Shown here: positions 37,495 through 47,458 of the stretch, in pieces | Position numbering within the stretch: the first letter of the stretch is position 1 | How the letters are laid out: each line of letters begins with the position of its first letter | Source of the DNA: Flavobacterium sp. | Lineage (GTDB): Bacteria > Bacteroidota > Bacteroidia > Flavobacteriales > Flavobacteriaceae | DNA length: 64,000 bases | Assembly (NCBI GenBank): GCA_016718345.1 | Contig: JADKDN010000002.1 | Span: 124,001-188,000, forward strand | Reading direction: 5' to 3' | Position numbers and translations under genes: made by a program | The notes under the pieces: generated by a model | Seen by the model: the letters and a program-made list of their open reading frames with translations, nothing else | Told to the model about the DNA's origin: nothing | Database searches by the model: none

Positions 37495-38295
37495 ATGTCT
37501 AAAAAAAGTACAATTCAAGTTGAAAAAGTTAATCTTCACATTGTGAACTGGTTAAAAGAATATGCAGAGAATGCAAAAGTAAATGGTTTTGTTATCGGTA
37601 TTTCAGGAGGAGTAGACTCGGCTGTAACGTCCACACTATGTGCTCAAACTGGCTTGAAAGTGTTGTGTGTTGAAATGCCCATACATCAAGCTCAAAGTCA
37701 AGTGAGCAGAGCTCGTGAACATATTGAACTTTTAAAAACTCGTTTTACGAATGTTACTGATGTTGAAGTTGATTTGACTCCTGTTTTTGAGACTTTTAAA
37801 AAAGCGGTTCCAAATCATGATGATGTTGCTAAAGTAAATCTATCACTTGCTAATAGTCGCGCTCGTTTGCGAATGACAAGTTTGTATTATTTGGCTGGTA
37901 TTCATGGATTACTAGTAGCTGGAACAGGAAATAAAGTAGAGGATTTTGGTGTTGGTTTCTACACTAAATATGGTGACGGCGGAGTTGATTTGAGTCCAAT
38001 AGCCGATTTGATGAAGTCAGATGTTTATGCTTTGGGTGCTTACCTAAAAATACCAGAATCTATTTTAAAAGCAACACCTACTGATGGCTTATTTGGTGAT
38101 GATAGGTCTGATGAAGACCAACTTGGCGCAAGTTATGATGAACTAGAATGGGCAATGCTTGAAGATGAAGCAGGAAAAACAGCAAATGATTTTTCTGGGC
38201 GACAAAAAGAAGCTTTTGAGATTTATAAAAGACTTAATAAATGTAACCAACACAAAATGAACGCAATACCAATTTGTTTAGTTAATCGGAATTAA
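37495..38295 (+). CDS. nadE: NAD(+) synthase (ammonia-dependent)
   Basis: A 266-residue N-type ATP pyrophosphatase that amidates nicotinic acid adenine dinucleotide to NAD. PP-loop FVIGISGGVDSAV near residue 35; NSRARLRMTSLYYLAG, GTGNKVEDFGVGFYTKYGDGGVDLSPIADLMKS-type substrate loop (read in segments) and LGASYDELEWAML follow. No glutaminase domain is fused, so ammonia or a separate source is used. TATTTTTG at 37450-37457 is a likely -7 box. It neighbours gldB (divergent), a pairing common in flavobacteria. Confidence 0.96.
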   Translation: MSKKSTIQVEKVNLHIVNWLKEYAENAKVNGFVIGISGGVDSAVTSTLCAQTGLKVLCVEMPIHQAQSQVSRAREHIELLKTRFTNVTDVEVDLTPVFETFKKAVPNHDDVAKVNLSLANSRARLRMTSLYYLAGIHGLLVAGTGNKVEDFGVGFYTKYGDGGVDLSPIADLMKSDVYALGAYLKIPESILKATPTDGLFGDDRSDEDQLGASYDELEWAMLEDEAGKTANDFSGRQKEAFEIYKRLNKCNQHKMNAIPICLVNRN

Positions 38296-38410
38296 TAGCT
38301 TTTTATCTAAAAAATTTGATTACAATTATATTTTTTACTAAATTTATAATCCCATTCTGATTAAATTTTATTAAAATATGGGTTTTTAGTAATTTTTTAA
38401 ACACAAAATC

Positions 38411-39040
38411 ATGATTAAAGTTTGTTTAGCCGATAATTATCCTGTTGTACATTTTGGTGTAAAATCGTACTTCAGAGATCACGCCAGTATTAGTATTGTT
38501 GCGAATGTTGGTAATTTTTCCATGGTGAAAGATGTACTTTACACGAAAGAAATAGATGTTTTACTCATCGATTTGGATTTAGAAGGCTTGTCAAGTTTGT
38601 ATGAATTAAAAGCAATTATTAAAAATTACACCAAGACTAAAATCATTGTTTTTAGCAGTTATTCTGAACAAATTTATGCTCCAAATGCTATAAAAGCAGG
38701 AGTTGCTGGTTATGTTCATAAAACTTCAAAGCTTGAAACTTTAGGTATTGCGATTACAAAAGTTTTCCAAGGACAAATTATTTTAAACGACGCCATTAAG
38801 AAAAACTTAGCTTTGATTGCTAAGCAAAATAAAAGCGAGCGTTTGTACAGAAAGTTATCCAATAGAGAAATTGAGGTTTTACGCTATTTGAGTAATGGCA
38901 AGAAAAACAATGAGATTTCGGCTATTCTTGGTTTGAACGAAAAAACAATAAGTACTTATAAATTGAGATTGCTAACTAAATTGAATGTTACTAATTTAGT
39001 AGACTTAGTAAATAAAGCAAAAACTCTAGAAATCGTTTAG
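38411..39040 (+). CDS. NarL/FixJ-type response regulator
   Basis: A 209-residue two-domain regulator. The receiver domain (about 1-120) has the phospho-acceptor Asp in VLLIDLDLEG and a conserved Lys in AGYVHKTSK. The LuxR-type HTH (about 140-205) has KLSNREIEVLRYLSNGKKNNEI and LNEKTISTYKLRLLTKL. No histidine kinase gene is adjacent, so it is an orphan here. It is downstream of nadE and convergent with dnaG (4-base overlap of stops). Targets unknown. Confidence 0.93.
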   Translation: MIKVCLADNYPVVHFGVKSYFRDHASISIVANVGNFSMVKDVLYTKEIDVLLIDLDLEGLSSLYELKAIIKNYTKTKIIVFSSYSEQIYAPNAIKAGVAGYVHKTSKLETLGIAITKVFQGQIILNDAIKKNLALIAKQNKSERLYRKLSNREIEVLRYLSNGKKNNEISAILGLNEKTISTYKLRLLTKLNVTNLVDLVNKAKTLEIV

Positions 39041-41009
39041 TTATAACGCGACATTACTCTTCCTAATTTCTTAGAAAAAGAATTAATTAGTTTATAATAA
39101 TCCATTGCCATAGACAATGGCTCTGTATTGTCGGCATCTGGTTCAGAAGAAATTGAACCTTTTAATTCTTGAATTATACCGTCTACAAGGAACCAACGCA
39201 TGGTTAAAATCGTTTCCGAAACGTACTGGGCAATAGTTTGGTCTTTTTGTTTTACAATAATTTGTTGTCCTTCCCAATTATGAAGCGCTTGTTGCTCCTC
39301 TAACATCAAAATATCTGTAACTTCTTTCGAAAATTCAGGTTCTAAATGCATCAAATACTGATCCATTTGAAATTCTTCATTTTGATGATAATAATTGATT
39401 AAGTGATTGTATATTTCCTTAAATAATGGATTAGCAAGTTCTACTTCATCCTCCTGTAAACTCAAGTAAATACGTTGATATACTTTGTATTCTTTCCTTT
39501 CTACAACATTTTCAACTACACCTTCTTCATTGGATCTTAATAATATATCTTCAAACTCTTCTACTTTATGTCCATAAAGCAAAAGGATTTCAATAATTCT
39601 TCTTTCTAATTCGTAAAGCACATCAACTTTCTCAGGAGAAATAACACTATCATTTTTTACTACTTCAAAAGTTTTTTGTTCTTGTTTCAATTTTTTGCCC
39701 GCTTCCGACAGATCTTTTTGAACTAATTGAGCCAAGGTATTGAGCAAAACTTGCTCTGAAATATCCATAATTCTAGAACACTCCTGAATGTATATTTCTC
39801 GCTTGATACGGTCTGGTATTTTAGAAATACTCAAAACCATATCGCGAATTAAATCGGCTTTCTTTATAGGATCATTTTTAGCTTCATTCATCAAAAGTGA
39901 TGCTTTGAACTGAATGAAATCCTTTGCATTATTTTCTAAATACAAAACCAAATCTTCATAGGGTGTTTTCTTAGCAAAACTATCTGGGTCTTCACCTTCT
40001 GGGAAAGTACAAACTTTTACATTCATGCCTTCTTCTAAAATCAAATCGATTCCTCGTATTGACGCACGAAGTCCAGCAGCATCACCATCATAAAGCACCG
40101 TAATATTTTTAGTCAATCTATTAATTAACCTAATTTGATCGGATGTTAAAGCAGTTCCAGACGATGCAACTACATTTTCTATTCCCGATTGATTGAACTG
40201 AATGACATCGGTATATCCTTCAACCAAAAACAATTGTCTTGCTTGGCAATGGCCTGTTTTGCCTGAAAAATTCCGTATAAAACTTTGCTTTTATGATAGA
40301 TTTCACTTTCAGGAGAGTTGAGATATTTTGCCGCTTTTTTATCATTTGTAAGGATTCGACCGCCAAAACCAAGAATTCTACCCGACATGCTTTGAATAGG
40401 AAACATTACTCTTCCTCTGAAACGATCTATTAGTTTCTCCTCTTTAGCAATTGTTAAACCAGTCGCTTCTAAAAACTCTAATTTGTATCCTTTTCCTAGA
40501 GCTTCTTTAGAGAAAGCGTCCCAAGTTTCTGGAGAATATCCTAAGGAGAATTTTTTGACAGTTTCATTTGTAAAACCTCTTTCTTTAAAATAAGAATAGC
40601 CTATAGCTTTCCCTTCTTCAGAATTTAAAAGTGTATCGTGAAAGTAATTTTTGGCAAACTCAGAAACAAGATACATGCTTTCCTTCATGTCGGTATTGGC
40701 TTTTTCTTCGGCAGTTTGCTCGGTTTCTTCAATTTCTATATTGTATTTTTTTGCTAAATATCGGATAGCCTCCGGATAAGTAAAATGCTCATGTTCCATT
40801 AAAAATGCTACAGCATTACCTCCTTTTCCAGAGCTAAAATCTTTCCAAATTTGTTTTAGGAGAAACCATAAATGAAGGCGAACGCTCGTCAGAAAAAGGA
40901 CTCAGCCCTTGTAATTGCTCCCTGCACGCTTCAATTGAACAAAATCGCCAATAACCTCCTCTACTCGAGCAGTTTCAAAGACAGTATCTATAGTGGCTTT
41001 TGAAATCAA
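39037..41009 (-). CDS. dnaG: DNA primase DnaG (three frameshifts, no zinc ligands)
   Basis: A primase of about 657 residues. Reassembled N-terminus: ISKATIDTVFETARVEEVIGDFVQLKRAG, then a CHC2-like zinc domain in which the Cys/His ligands are replaced (GLSPFSDERSPSF, WKDFSSGKGGN). The core has YFKERGFTNETVKKFSLGY, FRGRVMFPI, LVEGYTDVIQ (TOPRIM Glu), VASSGTALT and YDGDAAGLRA (TOPRIM Asp). Single bases are missing at CCC 40906-40908, TTT 40850-40852 and A5 40226-40230. The likely start is a TTG at 41007-41009, with no ATG in place. It makes RNA primers with DnaB. Confidence 0.92.
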
Positions 41010-41057
41010 TGTTTTGAAAATTCTTAAAGGCTCAAAGTTACAAAGTTTTTGGATAGC

Positions 41058-41095
41058 AAAAACCCTCCAAGAGTTTAAACTCCTGAAGGGTTTTC
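41058..41095. repeat. Nested palindrome, AACCCT...GTTTAAAC...AGGGTT type
   Basis: The outer arms AAAACCCT (41059-41066) and AGGGTTTT (41087-41094) enclose the inner palindrome GAGTTTAAACTC (41071-41082). It lies between dnaG and the beta-barrel gene and could terminate the latter on the minus strand. The same nested design recurs at 60407-60439, so it is probably one copy of a dispersed repeat family. Confidence 0.7.
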
Positions 41096-41118
41096 AAAAA
41101 AACTAACCTAAACAAATT

Positions 41119-42171
41119 TTAATTCCAATCCCAACGAATACCAAGGGAAATATTATTTTGATCTACAGCATTGTCTTTAAACAAAGGGTTAATGTCGTAT
41201 TTTGCATATAAGCTTATATCTTTATATCCAATATAAGCACTAGCACCATATATAAAATCATTCACGTTGAAATTCCCTTTGGTTCTTTCTTTTACATCAT
41301 TTCCATCAATTTCATAATCTAAAACTTGTTTCGATTTTAAATTAGCTCCAAAATAACCTCCTAAACCTAAGCGAAAACTTTGGTGGGTTCTAAAAATGGT
41401 CTTGTCGTTTTTAACTTGCTTGCCAGAAAAATCGAATTCTAAATGCATTGGAACTACGAGATAAACATTACGAAAACGCGAATCTTTTAAATGGATTGGA
41501 CTCGTTACCAATTGTGTTTCTTTTCCTGATTCTTGAAAAAATCGGTTGTCTGTTGGGCGTAAATTATTGTACATTAAAGACAATCCGTATCGACCGTGCA
41601 AAAGGTTATTACTCTTAAAAAGTCTACTGCTTGATGCAAATCCAAATTCGTAAAAATGAGATCCCCAATATCTAAAATCGGAATTGGCTACAGCGTTATT
41701 AGTAACTAAATTATTTACCCCGAGAGCAAAGACAATTTGTGAAGTGGTTCTAGAAAAATTCTTAATTGAATCCTGATGCTTTACATATTTATCATGGTTT
41801 CGCCCGTCAGATTTATGAAACAATAAAAAATTAAATTCATGACCGTCTGACTTTATCTTTCCATCCACTTTTTGCTTCACCAAGTCTTTCAGTTCATCTT
41901 GAACTAATCCCACTCTAGACTCAATATTTTGTGAACGAACTTCTGCAAACTTCAATTTCTTTTCGTCTGCTTGTTCTTGTGTAATTGTTCCTGCTTCTAG
42001 TTCTTTATTAACCGATTCAATTTCCGCCTTGAGGGCAGCTTTCTCTTCTTTTGTGATATTCTCTATTTTGTCGGCTATAATTTTAGCTTTAACCTCGAAC
42101 GTTTCTTGGGCAATAATTTTGCTCGCAATAAGGCATAGGAAAACCGTTAAGTAAATGGTAAAATTTCTCAT
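41119..42171 (-). CDS. Outer-membrane beta-barrel protein with N-terminal coiled coil
   Basis: A 350-residue protein. Signal peptide about 1-21 (ending IIAQ); residues 25-105 are charged and helical (KIENITKEEKAALKAEIESVNKEL and following), likely a periplasmic coiled coil; residues about 145-350 alternate like beta-strands and end in the aromatic strand ISLGIRWDWN, typical of barrels recognised by BamA. Function unknown. It sits directly downstream of an ECF sigma factor and an anti-sigma-like protein, so it is probably part of that regulon. Confidence 0.75.
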   Translation of the reverse strand: MRNFTIYLTVFLCLIASKIIAQETFEVKAKIIADKIENITKEEKAALKAEIESVNKELEAGTITQEQADEKKLKFAEVRSQNIESRVGLVQDELKDLVKQKVDGKIKSDGHEFNFLLFHKSDGRNHDKYVKHQDSIKNFSRTTSQIVFALGVNNLVTNNAVANSDFRYWGSHFYEFGFASSSRLFKSNNLLHGRYGLSLMYNNLRPTDNRFFQESGKETQLVTSPIHLKDSRFRNVYLVVPMHLEFDFSGKQVKNDKTIFRTHQSFRLGLGGYFGANLKSKQVLDYEIDGNDVKERTKGNFNVNDFIYGASAYIGYKDISLYAKYDINPLFKDNAVDQNNISLGIRWDWN

Positions 42172-42199
42172 GATAAATAATTTTAATGATTAATGATTG

Positions 42200-43006
42200 T
42201 TATTCTTTGTTTCTGTTGACTAGGGCAACCTTGATTTCTTGGTAATTCTTGTTGATTTTTGTAAATACTTTTTCTCTAAATGTATACTCCACTTCTCCGT
42301 CGACTTGAGAAAGTAAGCTTTTTGCATCTACTTTTATGGTCGTTTTTTTATTAGCCAATTGTTTCGCCGTGTTATCCAAACTAACTAATAAATTATTATC
42401 CGATTTTAAAATAGATTCTTTGTCAGTAAGACTTTTGTTGGACTCTACAGTTTTTGGTATCTCACTATGAGCAATACTAGTTTCATTTTTAAATTCTGCA
42501 ATTTTCTCATTGTTGATTTGATTTAAATTCCTATTCGTTTTTTGATTGCTTCGCCAGTTCGAGCGTAGCTCTCGTGTGATGATTACTTTTTCACTAGGGC
42601 ATGTGTTACAATGTACAATTCCCTCGGATTTTGTGATTTGATTTTTAGATTTCTGATTATCATTTGAAACCTCAGCAACACTTTGAGATTGAATACTTGG
42701 CAAAATGTCTTTTTTTGATTGCCCTTGAATTGTATGTTCTGAAGATTTTTCCCCTTTTTCCTGCGATACAACATCATCTCTTCTAACATCAATTAATTCC
42801 TCCGTTTGACTAAAAAATAGTGTCCCAACGAATATAAATCCGATAATGCTTGCAGCAATATAGAGCCAACCAAAAGAACGCTTTGTTTTTTTTTCTTCCG
42901 CTACAGAAAGCATGGCATCCAATCTATCCCAAGCTTTGTCAGAAGGCTGTAATTCTCTCGAATTCAACAGCTCTTTGAATTGTTCTTCTATTTTATTCGG
43001 TTCCAT
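42200..43006 (-). CDS. Anti-sigma-factor-like single-pass membrane protein
   Basis: A 268-residue protein. The cytoplasmic N-terminus (MEPNKIEEQFKELLNSRELQPSDKAWDRLDAML) has the short helical pattern seen in flavobacterial anti-sigma regions, followed by one membrane span at about 45-65 (WLYIAASIIGFIFVGTLFF) and a long, polar, Lys/Ser/Asn-rich periplasmic part of about 200 residues. The start overlaps the ECF sigma gene by 14 bases, so the two are co-translated. The anti-sigma role is inferred from context. Confidence 0.72.
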   Translation of the reverse strand: MEPNKIEEQFKELLNSRELQPSDKAWDRLDAMLSVAEEKKTKRSFGWLYIAASIIGFIFVGTLFFSQTEELIDVRRDDVVSQEKGEKSSEHTIQGQSKKDILPSIQSQSVAEVSNDNQKSKNQITKSEGIVHCNTCPSEKVIITRELRSNWRSNQKTNRNLNQINNEKIAEFKNETSIAHSEIPKTVESNKSLTDKESILKSDNNLLVSLDNTAKQLANKKTTIKVDAKSLLSQVDGEVEYTFREKVFTKINKNYQEIKVALVNRNKE

Positions 43007-43552
43007 TTTGATACTTTTTTAATTTGATAATATTGTCTTGCAACATTTTACGAGCATGTGACAATTGAGACTTAGATGTTCCTTCGCTTATTCCTAACAT
43101 TTCAGCTATTTCCTGATGCTTATACCCTTCAATGGCATATAAATTGAAAATCATTTTGTAACCATCTGGCAAACTATCAACTAGAAATTGGATTTCGTCT
43201 ACGTTAAAATTACTCTCGATTCCATTAAATCCACTTTCTTTATACAGTTCGTCTTCTAGAAAACTTACTTTTTTTTGCGCCCTTATGTATGAAATGCATT
43301 CATTCACCATAATTCGTCTAATCCAACCCTCAAAACTACCCTTGTGTTCAAAGTTTTTTAAATTGGTAAACACTTTCATAAAAGCAGTAATCATTACGTC
43401 TTCGGCATGATGTAAATCTTTGCTATATTGACGGCATACACTTAACATTTTTGGGCAAACTTTGTATAAATCATGTGCTGTGCATGTCGATTATTTTCGA
43501 CAGCTAACTTGATGATTTCATTTTCCTCTTGATGTAAGTTTATTACTTTCAT
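42993..43552 (-). CDS. ECF-type RNA polymerase sigma factor (frameshifted)
   Basis: About 186 residues after correction. Region 2 has MLSVCRQYSKDLHHAEDVMITAFMKVF and FEGWIRRIMVNECISYIR; region 4 has LPDGYKMIFNLYAIEGYKHQEIAEMLGISEGTSKSQLSHARK in successive segments. The open frame starts only at 43448, but an ATG at 43550-43552 encodes MKVINLHQEENEIIKLAVEN and joins it if one A is missing at 43448-43452. It directs polymerase to an unknown regulon, probably including the two genes downstream. Confidence 0.9.
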
Positions 43553-43763
43553 GTTAAATTTCAATTTCAACGGCAAAAATCAATTTCAATTTTTAATAAT
43601 TGTTATTACTATTGCAATTGATTTTTTGATATTGAACAGACTTCTATTAGCATAGACGCGAATAGTTGAAAAAAGGTTGCACGAGAATTAAAAAAAATGA
43701 GAATTAATCGATTAAAAAATCAAAAACCCTTGTAAATAGTGAGTAATTTGCGATAAATTATTT

Positions 43764-44750
43764 TTAAAAAAATCTATTTTTTCTTTCAATTACATAATTC
43801 ACCATCAAAGTTAAGGCTTCTTTGAATTGAGAATCGGGATAACTTTGCAAAAGCTGAAGTGCTTCTTGCTGAAATTCGACCATTTTTTGTTCAGCGTATT
43901 GTAATCCATTATTATTTTTTACAAAGGCAATGACTTCAGCCACTCGTTTTTTGTCTTTGCTGTGATTTTTTATGGAGTTTATAAGCCATGATTTTTCTTT
44001 AGCAGTACAATTATTCAACACATAAATTAAGGGTAAAGTCATTTTTTGTTCTTTTATATCAATTCCTGTTGGCTTTCCAATGGCATCGTCAGTATAATCG
44101 AACAAGTCGTCTTTTATTTGAAAAGCCATACCAATTAGTTCTCCAAATTTTCGCATGTTTTCTACTTCAAGTTCATCATCAATCACCGATTTGGCTCCAA
44201 GTGCACAACAAGCAGCGATTAAAGTAGCAGTCTTTTTTCTAATAATATCATAATACACTTCTTCGATAATATCCAGTCGTCTGGCTTTTTCTATTTGTAA
44301 CAATTCGCCTTCACTCATTTCGCGAACAGCTACTGAAATTATTCGTAATAAATCGAAATCGCCATTATCAATTGAAAGTAACAGCCCTTTTGAAAGAAGA
44401 TAATCGCCCACCAAAACTGCTATTTTATTTTTCCAAAGCGCATTGATAGAAAAAAAACCTCGTCGTTGATTGCTATCATCAACTACGTCGTCATGAACTA
44501 AAGTCGCCGTATGGATAAGTTCAATTACTGATGCCCCTCGATAGGTTCGCTCGTTTACGTTTCCGTTAGCAACCATTTTTGCAGTCAGAAAAACAAACAT
44601 GGGACGCATCTGTTTGCCTTTTCTATTCACGATATAATAGGTAATTCGATTGAGCAACGCTACTTTTGAAGTCATCGATTCATAGAACTTTTTTTCAAAA
44701 AGTTCCATCTCGACTTGTATGGGCTGTTTTATTTGAGAAGTGATATTCAT
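43764..44750 (-). CDS. Polyprenyl (octaprenyl-type) diphosphate synthase
   Basis: A 328-residue all-helical trans-prenyltransferase extending farnesyl or geranylgeranyl diphosphate with IPP. First Asp-rich motif LVHDDVVDDSNQRRG, GDYLLSKGL, and second Asp-rich motif GMAFQIKDDLFDY are intact; the KTA-like triplet KKTATLIAA is present. In flavobacteria the product likely serves the menaquinone side chain, though chain length cannot be read with certainty. A good promoter lies directly upstream. Confidence 0.94.
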   Translation of the reverse strand: MNITSQIKQPIQVEMELFEKKFYESMTSKVALLNRITYYIVNRKGKQMRPMFVFLTAKMVANGNVNERTYRGASVIELIHTATLVHDDVVDDSNQRRGFFSINALWKNKIAVLVGDYLLSKGLLLSIDNGDFDLLRIISVAVREMSEGELLQIEKARRLDIIEEVYYDIIRKKTATLIAACCALGAKSVIDDELEVENMRKFGELIGMAFQIKDDLFDYTDDAIGKPTGIDIKEQKMTLPLIYVLNNCTAKEKSWLINSIKNHSKDKKRVAEVIAFVKNNNGLQYAEQKMVEFQQEALQLLQSYPDSQFKEALTLMVNYVIERKNRFF

Positions 44751-44758
44751 TACTTTTC

Positions 44759-44791
44759 CAAAGATACTTATTAATGCATTAGAGTTGCAAA
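44759..44791 (-). promoter_or_regulatory. Promoter of the prenyl diphosphate synthase gene
   Basis: Minus strand TTTG (44788-44791), 21-nt spacer, TATCTTTG (44759-44766), with the ATG 8 bases further down. Confidence 0.6.
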
Positions 44792-44834
44792 AGTTAAATT
44801 ATTTGATTTTACTTAATACAAATTAAACCTTTTT

Positions 44835-44842
44835 TATATTTG
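44835..44842 (+). promoter_or_regulatory. -7 box of the lipoprotein gene
   Basis: TATATTTG matches TAnnTTTG and lies 32 bases before the ATG at 44875. Confidence 0.5.
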
Positions 44843-44874
44843 AAAGTCCTAACGGAAACTTAAAAATTATAATT

Positions 44875-45687
44875 ATGAAGACAAAAATTCTAACGTTAAG
44901 TATTTTTTCATTCTTCTTGTTCCTGAGTTGTGACAAAGAAGATACAGCTTCGTCAATAAATGCAACAGATGTTGAATCAAATGCCTCGATTGATAATGTA
45001 GCGGACGATGTTTTACAAATTGTAGAATCACAATCGGATGAAACTTCGGTTGCAGGAAGAATGAGTGCTACCTCAGAAAAATTTTTGAATGATTGTGCTA
45101 CAATAACAACTGTTAAAACAGCTAACAATTGGACTAGAACTATTGATTTTGGCGATACAAATTGTACTATTCGTAATGAGAATCGTGTTCGTGGAAAAAT
45201 TATAATCAATTTTAGTGCTGATTTCACCGCAAATACTCGAAACATAACGTACACTTTTGAAAACTTTTACCATAACGATAGACTGATTGAAGGCGGTAGA
45301 ACAGTGGTAAAAACAATTTTATCAAACGGACATCCGCAAGCCACAATCAATCTAAATATGAAAGTTACTACAACCAATGGCGACGTTTACACTCGCGTAG
45401 GAACTAGAGTAAGAGAATTTACAGAAGGGTACACTACACCAACTATATTAGCTGATAATGTTTTTTCTGTTACGGGAAGTTGGACTACAACTTTACCAAG
45501 TGGCATTGAACATTCTGCAACAATTGTATCTCCATTAATCATCAAATGGAATTGTCCTCATATTGTGAGCGGTAGTATTTCGTTTGTCAAAAAAAATGTT
45601 ACAGCGCTATTAGATTACGGTAATGGAGATTGTGATGCAAAAGCAACCATCACCATCAATGGGGTAGTTAGGAATATAATTTTATAA
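44875..45687 (+). CDS. Hypothetical lipoprotein
   Basis: A 270-residue protein with a lipoprotein signal peptide (lipobox FLSCDK, Cys about residue 20). A low-complexity Asp/Ser/Ala-rich linker is followed by an extended, mostly beta-type domain with paired cysteines (NDCATITT, GDTNCTIRN, NCPHIVSG, NGDCDAKATI). The regular Thr-rich strands suggest a beta-sandwich exposed on the cell surface or in the periplasm. I do not recognise a function. It has its own promoter and terminator, so it is a single-gene unit. Confidence 0.8.
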   Translation: MKTKILTLSIFSFFLFLSCDKEDTASSINATDVESNASIDNVADDVLQIVESQSDETSVAGRMSATSEKFLNDCATITTVKTANNWTRTIDFGDTNCTIRNENRVRGKIIINFSADFTANTRNITYTFENFYHNDRLIEGGRTVVKTILSNGHPQATINLNMKVTTTNGDVYTRVGTRVREFTEGYTTPTILADNVFSVTGSWTTTLPSGIEHSATIVSPLIIKWNCPHIVSGSISFVKKNVTALLDYGNGDCDAKATITINGVVRNIIL

Positions 45688-45710
45688 AAAAGGGCAATTA
45701 ATTCGATTCA

Positions 45711-45748
45711 AGAAGTTCCATTTTAAATTTCAAAATGGAACTTTTTTT
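45711..45748 (+). terminator. Terminator between the lipoprotein gene and rlmN
   Basis: AAGTTCCATTTT (45713-45724) and AAAATGGAACTT (45732-45743) form a 12-bp stem followed by T residues. It overlaps the end of the convergent rlmN. Confidence 0.88.
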
Positions 45749-46789
45749 ATGCTTCTTTATTTGCAAGTTGTCCACAAGCGGCATCAATATCTTTTCCTCT
45801 ACTTCTGCGGACTTTTACCACAATATTATTGGCTTCTAAAGCACTGATATAAGCGTTGATGGATTGCTCTGAAGCTTGTTGAAACGCCCCATCATCTATA
45901 GGATTGTATTCTATTAAATTTACTTTACAAGGAACATATTTACAAATTTTACTAAAGCATCAATCGAGGCTTTGTTATCATTGATATCTTTCCAAACCAC
46001 ATATTCGTAAGTCAATTTACTTTTGGTCTTTTTATACCAATATTCTAAGGATTCTCTTAGTTCTGCCAAAGGAAAATTGGCACTGAAAGGCATAATTTTA
46101 GAACGAATTTCGTCGATTGCTGAATGCAAAGACACTGCAAGTTTAAATTTCACTTCGTCATCTGCAAGCTTTTTAATCATTTTGGGAATACCAGACGTTG
46201 ACAATGTAATGCGCTTGGGAGACATTCCTAATCCTTCATTTGATGTAATCATATCAATGGCTTTCATGACATTATTATAATTCATCAAAGGCTCACCCAT
46301 TCCCATGAAAACAATATTCGACAGGGGATGATTGTAATACAAACGACTTTCCTTGTCTATAGCAATAACTTGGTCATAAATCTCGGCAGGTTCCAAATTT
46401 CTCATTCTCTTGAGTCTGGCCGTAGCACAAAAATTACAATCTAAACTACATCCTACTTGACTAGAAACACAGGCTGTTGTCCTAGTATTCGTTGGAATCA
46501 AAACACTTTCTACAACTAAACCATCATGCAAACGCACCGCATTTTTTACAGTACCGTCTTCACTACGTTGCATGGTATCAACTTTAATGTGGTTGATAAC
46601 AAAGTTGTTCTCGAGCATCGTTCTGGTTTCTTTTGAAACATTAGTCATGTCATCAAAATGATGTGCTCCTTTGCTCCACAACCATTCATACACTTGGTTT
46701 CCTCGAAAAGCTTTATCGTTATTGGCTACAAAAAAATCGCGTAGTTGTTCTTTAGATAAGGATCGTATGTCTTTTTTGTCGATTTGCAT
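45747..46789 (-). CDS. rlmN: Dual-specificity RNA methyltransferase RlmN (frameshifted)
   Basis: A radical SAM enzyme of about 347 residues that methylates C2 of A2503 in 23S rRNA and A37 of some tRNAs. The 4Fe-4S motif CSLDCNFC, GMGEPLMNY and LSTSGIPKMI are present. The frame breaks after VKFVN at AAA 45944-45946. One more base gives KYVPCKVNLIEYNPI and the ending with the second catalytic Cys in DAACGQLANKEA, stopping at 45747. That conserved Cys in the restored frame argues for a functional gene. Confidence 0.95.
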
Positions 46790-46876
46790 GGGACAAATTT
46801 AATGACAATTTATTGATTTGATGAATCGATAAATCGATATATTTTGCTGTTACTGATTTTTTGAAATAAAATATGA

Positions 46877-46905
46877 TTTGAAAATTATTAATTTTTGTAA
46901 ATTTG
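46877..46905 (+). promoter_or_regulatory. Promoter of the toxin-antitoxin operon
   Basis: TTTG (46877-46880), 17-nt spacer, TAAATTTG (46898-46905). The start of transcription would be near 46909-46912, just before the ATG at 46925. Confidence 0.65.
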
Positions 46906-46924
46906 TTTACAATAATATATAATT

Positions 46925-47178
46925 ATGGGACTTCCAGAATTAAAACAAAAATTCAAATGCAAATTGAGAGTGCTGATGAGCGCTTATTACGAATCGTTTC
47001 CTCTGTTTTTGACAATTATTTAAATGAAAATGAAGCTGAAAATTCAATGTCATTACAAGAAAGAGATGCAATTGACGAAGCCCTTTTTCAAGTTGCAAAC
47101 AAACAAACCATCTCGAATGAAGTAGTAATGGAAGAAACTAAAAAAAGGTATCCAAAATATTTTAAGGATGATAATTGA
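46925..47178 (+). CDS. Antitoxin of a RelE/ParE-type module (frameshifted)
   Basis: About 84 residues after correction: MGLPELKQK, then IQMQIESADERLLRIV, then an acidic middle with NYLNENEAEN and a C-terminal region ending KRYPKYFKDDN. The start ATG at 46925 is joined to the main frame by one extra A at A5 46947-46951. It resembles the small Bacteroidetes antitoxins paired with ParE-like toxins (N-terminal helix for dimerisation and DNA binding, C-terminal toxin wrapping). It overlaps the toxin gene by 11 bases. Confidence 0.75.
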
Positions 47179-47458
47179 ATGGACTTTAGCATCTAAAGAG
47201 GACTATTGGAAAAATATTGAATATCTTGAAAATAATTGGTCTGAAAAAGAAGTCTTAAATTTTATTAACAAAGTAGATTACTCTCTACATTTACTATCAA
47301 AAGGAAACTTAATCTTTACAAGATCTGATTATATTGATGTTTACAAAATGGTGATTATAAAACAGATTACCTTGTATTTCTCCACTGAAAACGAAACGAT
47401 TTACTTACTGCGATTTTGGAATAATCACCAAGATTTAAATACTTTTAAATTAAAATAA
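47168..47458 (+). CDS. RelE/ParE superfamily toxin
   Basis: A 96-residue basic protein with the ParE/RelE pattern: N-terminal WTLASKEDYWKNIEYLENNWSEKEVLNFI (two helices), then strands around LIFTRSDYIDVYKMVIIKQITLYF and the final strand IYLLRFWNNHQDLNTFKL. Such toxins either cut mRNA on the ribosome or poison gyrase; this one cannot be classed from sequence. It shares its last base with the start of the O-methyltransferase gene (TAATG), an unusual coupling to a metabolic gene. Confidence 0.85.
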   Translation: MIIEWTLASKEDYWKNIEYLENNWSEKEVLNFINKVDYSLHLLSKGNLIFTRSDYIDVYKMVIIKQITLYFSTENETIYLLRFWNNHQDLNTFKLK

